Shown in pieces: positions 32,482 through 40,167 of a DNA stretch of 64,000 bases. The number at the start of each line of letters is the position of its first letter. Within the stretch, counting starts at the first letter, position 1. The position numbers were made by a program, and so were the translations under genes. This DNA comes from Thermoproteota archaeon (GTDB lineage Archaea; Korarchaeota; Korarchaeia; Korarchaeales; Korarchaeaceae). The notes beneath the pieces were generated by a model. The model did not search any database and was not told the origin of the DNA. It was given only the letters and a program-made list of their open reading frames with translations. The stretch is taken from contig JAOZFN010000010.1 in NCBI GenBank assembly GCA_027492205.1, positions 1 through 64,000 on the forward strand. Direction: 5' to 3'.

Positions 32482-33704
32482 TCCCCATGAGGGGGAGAGC
32501 ACTCCCGCTCCTTCTCGGTCTCTTGGGCCCGGCGGCTACCCTCGCTCTGGCGCAGGCCCACGTGGTTCGGGGTCAGGCCCTAACCATCACGGTCAGGCTC
32601 GCAGACGAGAACGGCGCGCCTCTAGCCGGCGTGACGGTCCACTTCTTGGACGAGACTGACGGGGTGGAGGTGGGAGCCGGCGTGACGGACTCCGACGGCT
32701 GCGCCAGCGTGACCTGGGCCACCTCGTCCGCCAGCCCAGGGCTTCACTCGATCCTGATCTGGACGGAGGAAGGCAACTACGTGGAGAAATCGCAGACCAG
32801 GCTCAGCGTAGAGGTACTGGCCCCTGCCGAGCTGGGGCTGAGCGTCTCTGCACCGGCTGCTGTGAGGCCGGGACAGAGCTTCGTGGTTAGGGCTACGGTG
32901 TCTAACGGTGGTCAGGCCGCGGCGCAGGATGTGAAGGTGAAACTCGGCCGAAAGAGCAAGGAACTGGGGGATCTTCCCGGAGGGGCCAGCTTGACGGCTG
33001 AGTTCTCCCTAAGGGCGCCCAACGAGCCCGGAGACTACGATCTGACTGTTGAGGCTGTTGGGGTGGAGTGGGGAACCGGGCGGGCCCTCTCGGTCTCATC
33101 TAGGGTTCACTATCATGTTAAGACCGAGGGGCTGGCGCTGGAGATCAGGGCTCCCTATTCGGTCAGGGAGGGAGAGAAGTTTGCCTTCTCTGTCGATCTC
33201 AGCAACGTGGGGGAAGATGAGGTCAGCCTGTCGATCTCGATAAACATCTCGGGGGCCCGGCCCGACCATATTGAGGACTTCGCCACCCTCAACCCGGGGG
33301 CCAGCATTACACGCGCCTATTTCGCCACGGCAGGCGAGGTGAGCGAAATCTTGTTGATTGCATCAGCCGAAGGAGGAGGCCTGAGAGCGAGCGATGAGGC
33401 GACCATAGCCGTCGTACCAGCCCCTCCCCCGCCTAGGCCTCCAGCCTCACGGCCAACTCCCACAGAGCTTACTTCACCGCCGGCGAATCTGACCTCGCCG
33501 CCCTCGACCTCCCCAGCCACGCGCCTGGCCCCGCCCTCGACCTCCCCGGGCGGGCACGCTGAGGTCGAGGTGAGCGTCACGCCCGATGTAGGCGCGGGGT
33601 CCAACGCCCCTCCCTCACTTAGGGGGGCTTCGGCGCTTGGATCGGGCTTCGTCTTGGCCGCTTTAGTGATCCTCAGGGGGGTGTGGAGGGTGGAAGATCC
33701 CTAA
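32478..33704 (+). CDS. Membrane-anchored Ig-like/CARDB protein with Pro-Ser-Thr stalk
   Basis: After a signal peptide (RALPLLLGLLGPAATLALA) comes an Ig-like domain opening VVRGQALTITVRLADENG. It is followed by two CARDB-like domains (AAVRPGQSFVVRATVSNGG; YSVREGEKFAFSVDLSNVG), a Pro/Thr/Ser-rich stalk and a single C-terminal transmembrane helix (LGSGFVLAALVILRG). It is the probable anchor for the two soluble partners encoded just upstream. I start at the ATG at 32478, overlapping the previous stop; the ATG at 32487 is possible. The ligand is unknown. Confidence 0.75.
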   Translation: MIPMRGRALPLLLGLLGPAATLALAQAHVVRGQALTITVRLADENGAPLAGVTVHFLDETDGVEVGAGVTDSDGCASVTWATSSASPGLHSILIWTEEGNYVEKSQTRLSVEVLAPAELGLSVSAPAAVRPGQSFVVRATVSNGGQAAAQDVKVKLGRKSKELGDLPGGASLTAEFSLRAPNEPGDYDLTVEAVGVEWGTGRALSVSSRVHYHVKTEGLALEIRAPYSVREGEKFAFSVDLSNVGEDEVSLSISINISGARPDHIEDFATLNPGASITRAYFATAGEVSEILLIASAEGGGLRASDEATIAVVPAPPPPRPPASRPTPTELTSPPANLTSPPSTSPATRLAPPSTSPGGHAEVEVSVTPDVGAGSNAPPSLRGASALGSGFVLAALVILRGVWRVEDP

Positions 33705-33779
33705 GGGCTGGGGGAGTTCGAGAACGCACCGGGCCGAGGGAGGTATGCCCGTCAGGTCTGCCCGCAGCCAACTCCGCGC

Positions 33780-35186
33780 TCAGGGGCACCCCAGCGCCCG
33801 CAGCCCCTCGGGAAGGCCCGCTGTTATTATCCGCTCGATCCCCTCGAGGGGGGCCTCATCGTAGTATACGACGTACTGCCCGTTCTCGAGGGGGGCCACA
33901 TCTCGAACCACGTAGTGAACGAACCCGGAGTGGGCGAGGAAGTTCCTCACATGGTCTGAAGTGTACGTCGCTGACATAGCCTGCTCAAGGAGCCTTACGG
34001 GCTTTGAATTGCGACGGGCGGCCATGAGTCGCTCTAACCAGGCTCCGAGTTCCCTCTCTTCATTTTGACCGGGTGCGCTGGGCCTGAGGAAGTCCAGAGA
34101 CCTTCCAGCCAGGAACCACAGCCTAAACAGCGGGGCCCCAGGCGGGAGCCGCCCAACCCTACACTCCACGGCCTTTCTCTCCAGGAGAAAGCTGGCGAGG
34201 GTGGAAGGTTCCCCCCCACGCCCAGTTGGCGGGGCCTCGTCGAGGGTTCCGGCGACCTCTGAGAGGAGGAGGTGATACTGCAGCACCATGCCCTTCTGCT
34301 TGTAGAGTGAGAGCAGCTTCCCAATCAGCTCAGAGGGAAGAACTCCGAGTTGGCAGCCATGGTCGAGGCCGAGGATTCTGGAAGCTCTCCGCGCGAATTC
34401 ACCCACCAGCAGGGGAACGACTTCTGCTGGCCGGCCCCGGGGGTAGTAATCCCCTCCAGCCTCCGTCCTCTCCAGGAGTTTCAACACCCTGCAGAGGTGG
34501 AGGTGAACCATTGTGGGGGATCCGAGTGACACGCCCAGCGACATCAGCGCGGCCTCTCTCAACAGATCGGCAGACGGACCCGGCCGCAGGCGTGCGGCGG
34601 ATTCCACCAGAGCCCTCCATTGGAGAACTTGTTGAGGATTCTCAAGTATTTTTGATAAAATTTCGGCTATTTGAGCAATTCTCAGGACGCTTTTTGGCGG
34701 CGACTCCTGCGCTCTCCAGGTTGCTCCGCGGGGTTTGCGGGCGATTACCGTGAGCTTCCGCCCCGCCGCCAGCGAGTGAGCTAGGGCGCCCAGGAGGGCG
34801 GAGGAAGTCACCGGGTCGGGTCCACCCCATGGAATTAGGAAGACAACCGTCTCCGCCCCATTCAGGGTTGAGAGAACCGACACGCTGGCGACAAATGCTC
34901 TCTCACCGAGCTCCTCGAGCGCGCAATCGGGGCGTTCGTCCAGGGCCACGCCGACGAGCCGAACGGTCGAACTGGACAGCACGCGACGGTCTAGGCCCTC
35001 GCGGCCCGGCGATCCTCCGGATCTCAACAAAACTAGGGTGGCCTCCCCATCCATGTCTACGATCTTCTCGAGCCCCGTGATGGCCCATTCCAGGGCCTCT
35101 GTCACAGACATCGACTCATCTATACCCCCCTCGGGCGCGCATAGGGGCAGTAGAACTGCGAGGGGCAACTCTGTACTCACCTCCAC
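33780..35186 (-). CDS. Csx1-like protein: Rossmann/CARF-like N-terminus and HEPN RNase motif
   Basis: The 468-residue protein ends in a helical region with VRNFLAHSGF. Its R414-x4-H419 is the HEPN ribonuclease motif, and the RNxxAHxG context is that of Csx1-type CRISPR-associated RNases. The first 180 residues look like an alpha/beta nucleotide-sensing fold (ATLVLLRSGG, TVVFLIPWGGPDPVTSSALLGALAHSLAAGRKLTVIARKP), without the classic DxTHG motif. Csx1 enzymes are activated by cyclic oligoadenylate in type III CRISPR immunity. The GTG start overlaps the stop region of the CARF-like gene upstream (35177-35914). No cas10 or array is in the window, so it may be orphaned or work with a distant locus. 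Confidence 0.65.
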   Translation of the reverse strand: MEVSTELPLAVLLPLCAPEGGIDESMSVTEALEWAITGLEKIVDMDGEATLVLLRSGGSPGREGLDRRVLSSSTVRLVGVALDERPDCALEELGERAFVASVSVLSTLNGAETVVFLIPWGGPDPVTSSALLGALAHSLAAGRKLTVIARKPRGATWRAQESPPKSVLRIAQIAEILSKILENPQQVLQWRALVESAARLRPGPSADLLREAALMSLGVSLGSPTMVHLHLCRVLKLLERTEAGGDYYPRGRPAEVVPLLVGEFARRASRILGLDHGCQLGVLPSELIGKLLSLYKQKGMVLQYHLLLSEVAGTLDEAPPTGRGGEPSTLASFLLERKAVECRVGRLPPGAPLFRLWFLAGRSLDFLRPSAPGQNEERELGAWLERLMAARRNSKPVRLLEQAMSATYTSDHVRNFLAHSGFVHYVVRDVAPLENGQYVVYYDEAPLEGIERIITAGLPEGLRALGCP

Positions 35187-35914
35187 CTAAGAACGGGCCT
35201 CTCTTCGTCACCCGCTCCCGTCAGGATTGAGATGGCTCTGAAGACTGCCCTCCCAAGCTCGGTTGCCCTTGCCTCCCCCGTGACGCCTACTTCGATCAGG
35301 CCAGCCCCGACCAACCAGGCAACTAATTCGCCGTCGGCGCGCTGGTACCTCCCAGAGAGTATCCTCATCACGCTCTCGAGGAGGGCGGGCGGAAGGGGAA
35401 GGATTGGGAGCCTGTGAATCTCATAGTCATCTTGCTCAGGCCAGAAGATCTCTTCAATAACATGCTCCCCGACCTTATCCCAGGACAAAATCGCGCTCCT
35501 CCACCTCTCAAGCCTCTCCCCAGAGGTCGCCATGATGACGGAGTAGACCCCGTCTAGCGGGACCATCTGGGCGATTGAGGTTAGCAGCGCCGCAAGCTCT
35601 GGGGTAGAACAGGAGATTAGAACGCTCACCAGGTCTGGATTGACCGCGCTCAGAGCGTGGCAAACGGCCTCCAGCCACTCCTCTACTTGACCGCTCAGTT
35701 CTACGCCCTCTACCCTCACCCACCTGTACTTCAAGTTGAAGGACTTTCTGAGGATCGGTAGGACCCATTCGGACCCCGGGGGGACTACTAGCACGATCAC
35801 CTCCGGCGCGAGTTCGTCCCTAGCCAGATGTCTGTAGGCTCTACTGATTAACCACGGCTCACTGCACGCAGGAGCCAAAAGCACATTAACGGCCCTTCTG
35901 GGCAGGAAGGGCAT
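35177..35914 (-). CDS. CARF-like protein with C-terminal winged-helix-like tail
   Basis: The 245-residue protein starts with a Rossmann-like strand and loop (VNVLLAPACSEPWLISRAYRHL), continues with PDLVSVLISCSTPELAALLTSIAQM, and ends with an HTH-like segment (LVAWLVGAGLIEVGVTGEARATELGRAVFRA). This arrangement recalls CARF sensors of the Csa3/Csx type, which bind cyclic nucleotides and control transcription or an effector. It is the first gene of a two-gene unit with the HEPN protein (10-bp overlap). The assignment rests on fold pattern only; specific ligand-binding residues cannot be confirmed by eye. Confidence 0.5.
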   Translation of the reverse strand: MPFLPRRAVNVLLAPACSEPWLISRAYRHLARDELAPEVIVLVVPPGSEWVLPILRKSFNLKYRWVRVEGVELSGQVEEWLEAVCHALSAVNPDLVSVLISCSTPELAALLTSIAQMVPLDGVYSVIMATSGERLERWRSAILSWDKVGEHVIEEIFWPEQDDYEIHRLPILPLPPALLESVMRILSGRYQRADGELVAWLVGAGLIEVGVTGEARATELGRAVFRAISILTGAGDEERPVLRWR

Positions 35915-36294
35915 CTACAAGGCCCCTCACAGGGGGATCTTAAGGGTGATGGGGTAAAATTTCCAAATTCAACGTGAAAATTGAAAATCTGACCCACAGG
36001 AGCCTTCCAACTCATCCACCCAGGGCTAGAGCCGGTTCAGAGGAAATCGCCTTCCTAAGTCACTCAGTTTATTAAGGAAGTGGGCTCTGAGCCTCACCCA
36101 GGAGCATCCGGTGGCACAGGAATCGGGACGCCGGGACCCTGCATGGCACTCACCTGATACCCCCACACCCCTAGCCGGAGAAGAATGTCATTGGACGAGT
36201 CGGCAAGGCCCAATAGAGGTAATGCGCGAACTACGGCGTCCCGTTAGATGCAATTCCAGTAAAACCTGCCCAAAAATTTTGGGTGGCTGAGTAG
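35915..36294. other. Long divergent intergenic region of the accessory island
   Basis: This 380-bp gap is more AT-rich than the rest of the window. It holds AT tracts suited to the leftward CARF-like operon (35950-35990), a TATA-like GTTTATTAAGG near 36067-36077, and a perfect palindrome at 36269-36283. I see no open frame and no repeated unit. Confidence 0.4.
36269..36283. promoter_or_regulatory. Perfect 15-bp palindrome, probable operator
   Basis: CCCAAAAATTTTGGG is a perfect inverted repeat around a single central base, ending 11 nt before the ATG at 36295. GGTGG for translation starts inside its right edge. The gene that follows encodes a protein with two Lrp-type HTH motifs, so autoregulation through this site is a natural guess. 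Confidence 0.5.
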
Positions 36295-38016
36295 ATGGTC
36301 GAACTGAGTGATATTGACGAGCTTGAGAGGGCCTTCACGCTGGCTGCCAAAATGGCTTCTAGTGAGATGGATCTCCCCCTCGCCCGGCATGTCCCCAAAA
36401 AGATTGAGTTAGAGGACTTTCCGGTTCAAAGGGACTACAGATCCGGGGCTTTCATACGCGGGGACACGCTTGTTCTGAGTTCGAGACTAACTGCAAAGAG
36501 ATTAAACACAGTAATTGTGAGAGAGGCGTTCAACTTATTGATACCCCAGAGTCTCGATCAACTTAAACCGGTCTACGACCTATCTTGGGCCTACTCCGGG
36601 GCGGAGCTAAGCTGGTGGAGGGAGTGCAGCCGAGTCATCTGGGACCCCCGGTTCCCCCTGTACAACGCACCCGAGGTACTCTCCCCCCTATCCAGAAAGA
36701 GGGTGATTGAGGTTCTCAGGAGAGTGCTGCGCCTCCTGAGGGGGCTAATTAACGCCGGTCGGAAGGTTACGCTTGAGGAATACCTTTCCGTATTCAGCGA
36801 GGCGGCAGGGCTTCTTGAGCCCGTCAAGCTCTCCAGGGTCCAGGTCAAGGTAATCGAGGAACTCGCCAAGATCCCATATCTCACGCAGAGAGAGCTGGCA
36901 AGGAGGCTCGGGTTCTCGAGGTCTGCCATATCAAAAGCCCTGTCAAAGCTTACCGCCCTAGGCATACTAAGCGGCCCTGAAAACGTGGTACTTGAGCGGA
37001 TCGGCCTGGCCGGGATCTTAGCCGTGATCCAAGACAGTCAGAGCGTAGAGAGGGCTCTCGCCGAGTTTCCGTTTACCTACCGGATTCTGAGGCCCATCTC
37101 ACAGAGCCTCCCCATGTTTGCTTTGCTAATTTTTCCCAGCGAGGGCTTAACTCACCTTAGGTCGATCCTTAACCCCAGTGGGGTGCAGCTAGCTAGGATG
37201 CTCAGATTCACATTCACCTACAAGAGCACTCCGTTCAACCCGGAGTCGGATGTTGAAAAGGCCCTCAGGTTGCTGAGTGAGGGGTTTGAGTTCAAAATAC
37301 GTGGGGAGAGGGAGGCAACAGCCCCTAAACTCAGTAGGTACGATCTTATGATCGTGAATCGAGTCTTTCAGAAGGGCAGAGTCAGCGTGTCCGCGGCCAG
37401 AGCAATGGGAATACCCTCGGCAGAGCCGAGGCTTCGAAGGCTCAGGGAGCTGGGCGTAATCAGAAAGCTTTACGCGATCGGCGGATTTCGACTTGGAAGG
37501 CCCATCTCGGTGCTCATAAACTCTGAGCAGAGGGACTTCCCCAGGATTTCGGCCGCCATGGGCGCAATGTCGACGTCGCTTTCCCTGTACCTCGAGGGGG
37601 ACTTAAGGGGGGTTTGGGGCTTGCTGCTCACGTCGGATAAAGACATCCCCCAATTGATACAGGCGTTGAGGCTGGTGTTCGGGAGCGATTTGATGGACGC
37701 CGTGCCGCTCTTGGATTTCTCCCCGTCTTACTGGAGCATTCCGATAGGTCTTTGGGATGAGCGGCACAACCGCTTTATGTACGAGGTGGCCCTGGATGAG
37801 CTTGCCTCACGCCTCTCATCTAATCACCCTGGAAACGCTCGCAGACCAGCCAGCGACGAGCGCCCTAATGAGGTCCACCGACACGTTCACTTCGTATATC
37901 ACAACCTGCCTCCGACCAGCCCCCCTCCTCGACACGCTTCTCTGGAGGAGCCATCCCGGTGGGCACTCTCCGCCCAAGAGCGAGTACAGTCTGCTCTGGG
38001 AGATCGAGGGGATTAA
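36295..38016 (+). CDS. Large regulator with tandem Lrp/AsnC-like HTH-sensor units
   Basis: In 573 residues there is an N-terminal region of unknown type (to about 180). Then follow a first HTH (YLTQRELARRLGFSRSAISKALSKLTALGIL), a sensor-like alpha/beta part, a second HTH (VSVSAARAMGIPSAEPRLRRLRELGVI) and a second sensor-like part (ISVLINSEQRDFPRISAAMGAM). The last 66 residues are Pro/Arg/His-rich and lie antisense to the opposite gene, so they may be a readthrough tail. The codon use and lower GC differ from the neighbours, suggesting acquisition by transfer. The ATG follows GGGTGG. The function is unknown. Confidence 0.65.
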   Translation: MVELSDIDELERAFTLAAKMASSEMDLPLARHVPKKIELEDFPVQRDYRSGAFIRGDTLVLSSRLTAKRLNTVIVREAFNLLIPQSLDQLKPVYDLSWAYSGAELSWWRECSRVIWDPRFPLYNAPEVLSPLSRKRVIEVLRRVLRLLRGLINAGRKVTLEEYLSVFSEAAGLLEPVKLSRVQVKVIEELAKIPYLTQRELARRLGFSRSAISKALSKLTALGILSGPENVVLERIGLAGILAVIQDSQSVERALAEFPFTYRILRPISQSLPMFALLIFPSEGLTHLRSILNPSGVQLARMLRFTFTYKSTPFNPESDVEKALRLLSEGFEFKIRGEREATAPKLSRYDLMIVNRVFQKGRVSVSAARAMGIPSAEPRLRRLRELGVIRKLYAIGGFRLGRPISVLINSEQRDFPRISAAMGAMSTSLSLYLEGDLRGVWGLLLTSDKDIPQLIQALRLVFGSDLMDAVPLLDFSPSYWSIPIGLWDERHNRFMYEVALDELASRLSSNHPGNARRPASDERPNEVHRHVHFVYHNLPPTSPPPRHASLEEPSRWALSAQERVQSALGDRGD

Positions 38017-39165
38017 CCTAGCGAGTTCCGTGGCCGCCAGCCCCCTGTGATCCTCCCTCGAGCTAACGCTCCTCCTGACCCACCTGAGATCCTCTTCCTG
38101 GACCCTCCACGGGAGCAGCAGACCAAGGACTTCCACCCCGCGGTCAGGGTCTAGCCCCATCGCGTCCACGGCGTGCTTAAGGGCCAAGACGTCTATCACC
38201 GCGAAACAGTCGTCTCCTATCAGTCTGATCGGCTCCTCAACCCCCAGCGGGAGGCCGAGCCTATATGCAAGGCTCTTCGCCTTTATCAGCGCTCTCATCT
38301 GCTCGGTCGTCAGGAGGACCCTCAGCCTCGTCAGGAGGGACCTATAGTGGTTGTCTATCTTCAGGACATCTGAGATCCTGGAGTACGAGGCCATCAACGG
38401 CCTCTCCCTGATGAGAAGCCCCGATCTCCACAGGTCAGGCGACAGGTGTATCAGCGACCGGAGGAGACCGTCTCCCCCCATGGTCGCTGAGGGGTTCGTG
38501 AAGGCAACCTCTTGAGCCAGCGCAACGTCGATCGCGAGCTCAAGATAAGACCTCAGCCTCCTCCTGGCCCCCCTCCCGCCCTTCCCGGGGCTGCCCAGCT
38601 GAAAGGTTATCCCGAAGGGCGTTAAGAAGTAAAAGTCTCCCGGCCTTATCCCCCAGTCTCTCTTCGACCTGGACTCGGCGAACTTCCTGCTAACCTCTCC
38701 CCTCACGAGGGGGGCGGATAGGCTGTAAAGCACCTCAGCCGGCAAGTCCTCGATGGGGTCTCCCTCTACCACGTGGACGAGGGCATACGGCCTGGACAGC
38801 ATTCCCTCTCCCCTGAGCGCCGCGTTCACCAGGGACTCGATCGCCCTCGCCGCCTCCCCCCAGTAACTCACGAGAGGCTTGGCCTCCATCCCCGGCCTGC
38901 CCACGAGCCGTACCCTGGCAGACGTGAACCCAGAAGCATACCGCCTTATCTCTAAGGTTGGGCGGCTTTGGAGCCTAAGTTCTCTGGCAACACCCCCTAA
39001 GGGCGCGCTCCTCCTCTCAACCGAGTAGCCGAGGCATATCTTCTCTCCAGCGACCCTCGAAACGCGCGCGGAGATTCTCCGAAGAAATCGGGGGCCAGGA
39101 CAACCTACGGAGCCGGACCATCCGACTGAGACCCTGACCAGTGAGAAGACTGCCCTCCCGATCAA
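37816..39165 (-). CDS. Unknown 449-residue protein of the accessory island
   Basis: I do not recognise this protein. Visible features are a basic N-terminus, a middle region with DFYFLTPFGITFQLG and LTTEQMRALIKAKSLAYRLG, and a C-terminal part with HTH-like periodicity (AATELARLIPSISQSRLYSLLGG). Its 3' end overlaps the converging regulator by 201 bp, and this strand has the more protein-like sequence in the overlap. The TTG start at 39165 is weakly supported by GGGGGG upstream; an internal ATG at 38889 is possible. A GC-rich inverted repeat and TATA box precede it, giving an 85-nt leader or a separate RNA. Confidence 0.55.
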   Translation of the reverse strand: MIGRAVFSLVRVSVGWSGSVGCPGPRFLRRISARVSRVAGEKICLGYSVERRSAPLGGVARELRLQSRPTLEIRRYASGFTSARVRLVGRPGMEAKPLVSYWGEAARAIESLVNAALRGEGMLSRPYALVHVVEGDPIEDLPAEVLYSLSAPLVRGEVSRKFAESRSKRDWGIRPGDFYFLTPFGITFQLGSPGKGGRGARRRLRSYLELAIDVALAQEVAFTNPSATMGGDGLLRSLIHLSPDLWRSGLLIRERPLMASYSRISDVLKIDNHYRSLLTRLRVLLTTEQMRALIKAKSLAYRLGLPLGVEEPIRLIGDDCFAVIDVLALKHAVDAMGLDPDRGVEVLGLLLPWRVQEEDLRWVRRSVSSREDHRGLAATELARLIPSISQSRLYSLLGGECPPGWLLQRSVSRRGAGRRQVVIYEVNVSVDLIRALVAGWSASVSRVIR

Positions 39166-39183
39166 GCCGCGCGGCCCCCCACG

Positions 39184-39251
39184 GGGGCCGGGCGGGCGGC
39201 CGACATCGCGGCCCGGGGGCCTGTCAACCCGCCACCCGTCCGCCCGGCCCC
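39184..39251 (-). ncRNA. Candidate structured RNA or structured leader, GC-rich long stem
   Basis: A perfect 12-bp inverted repeat (39184-39195 with 39240-39251) encloses a 44-nt GC-rich middle with further pairing. On the minus strand the 5' arm begins about 26 nt downstream of the TATATAATAAAA-type box at 39271-39280, so a transcript would start at the base of the stem. It could be a small RNA gene or the 5' leader of the gene at 37816-39165. It lacks tRNA arms and no known RNA family is recognised. Confidence 0.35.
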
Positions 39252-39270
39252 AGATCAGTCTTCGTCTTAG

Positions 39271-39280
39271 TATAATAAAA
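39271..39280 (-). promoter_or_regulatory. TATA box for a leftward transcript
   Basis: TTTTATTATA (minus strand) is a strong TATA box in otherwise GC-rich DNA. No rightward gene follows it, since the next gene on that side is the end of the minus-strand beta-subunit gene. It should therefore drive the structured element and the gene at 37816-39165. Confidence 0.55.
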
Positions 39281-39306
39281 CCGTCGGGGCCCCTGCCCTG
39301 CGGCCC

Positions 39307-40167
39307 TCACCTGAATTCCCTGTAAAACCTCCCGATGTCGACCCTGAGCTCCCGCCTGACGAGGGGCTCCTCGGTTAGGTGCGGCATCTCGTCGAAGATC
39401 GTGGGCTCCTCAGATCTGTAGAAAATTCCAATGGGTACTTTCTCTCCCTCTGAGAGTTCCTCCTCCCTAGCCCTGGCGAGCGCTGCCTCCCAGTCTCCCG
39501 GGTCGTGTCCCGAATCCTCCAGCCTGTAGACCCTCTCCCTATAGTAGGGGTAGGTGTTGTAGAAGGTGACGCAAGGCTGGAGGACGTCTATGAAGGCGAA
39601 CCCCCTGTGCCTGACTCCCTCCTTGAAGAGGTAGGTCAGGTGCTCCACGTCACCGGCGAATCCCCTGGCGACGAACGTCGCCCCGAGCGACAGAGCGAAC
39701 GTGAGCGGGTTCATCGGCTTCTCCGGCACGCCGAACGGGGTGGACCTGGTCTTCATTCCCTTCGGCGTGGTGGGCGTGTACTGCCCGGTCGTGAGGCCGA
39801 ACACCTTGTTGTTGTGGACCACGTAAAGCAGGTCGACGTTCCTCCTGATCGCGTGCGGCAGGTGACCGATCCCGATTGCGTAGGCGTCGCCGTCTCCAGC
39901 GAACCCCATGACCTCGAGTTCCGGGTTCGCGATCTTGATCCCGGTGGCCAGGGGGAGCACGCGCCCGTGGATCGTGTGAAAGCTGTTGACCGCCACGTAG
40001 TCCCCCATCTTGCCGTGGCACCCTATCCCGGTCACGACTACCACCCTCTCGGGCTTCAGCCCAAGCTCCGCTATAGTCCTCTTGAAGGCCATCAGGATGG
40101 CGAAGTTTCCGCACCCCGGACACCAGGTGTTCTTCTTGGCCGTTCCGAGCTCAGCCACGCTGACCAC
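39307..40167 (-). CDS. korB: 2-oxoacid:ferredoxin oxidoreductase beta subunit
   Basis: The 286-residue beta subunit has WCPGCGNFAILMAFKRTIAE (iron-sulfur Cys pair), GIGCHGKMGDYV, the thiamine motif GFAGDGDAYAIGIGHLPHAIRRN, and NNKVFGLTTGQYTPTTPKG. These match the two-subunit (alpha/gamma-fused plus beta) oxidoreductases for 2-oxoglutarate or general 2-oxoacids. The GTG start abuts the stop of the alpha gene (TGAGTG), so they are translationally coupled. It is distinct from the four-subunit enzyme at 15.6-18.8 kb and broadens 2-oxoacid use. Confidence 0.9.
   Translation of the reverse strand: MVSVAELGTAKKNTWCPGCGNFAILMAFKRTIAELGLKPERVVVVTGIGCHGKMGDYVAVNSFHTIHGRVLPLATGIKIANPELEVMGFAGDGDAYAIGIGHLPHAIRRNVDLLYVVHNNKVFGLTTGQYTPTTPKGMKTRSTPFGVPEKPMNPLTFALSLGATFVARGFAGDVEHLTYLFKEGVRHRGFAFIDVLQPCVTFYNTYPYYRERVYRLEDSGHDPGDWEAALARAREEELSEGEKVPIGIFYRSEEPTIFDEMPHLTEEPLVRRELRVDIGRFYREFR

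Noticed and set aside
35976-35990. An AAAATTGAAAATC segment reminiscent of the end of some archaeal CRISPR repeats
   Set aside because: It occurs once, with no second copy or spacer-like spacing anywhere nearby, so it is not an array.
37757-38050. A plus-strand frame inside the overlap of the regulator and the unknown gene
   Set aside because: It lies in a third frame of a region already shared by two longer genes and shows no recognisable sequence.
39184-39251. A tRNA gene in the GC-rich inverted repeat
   Set aside because: There is no D-arm AGNNGG, no anticodon-loop pattern and no GGTTCRAATCC T-arm; the stem is longer than a tRNA acceptor.
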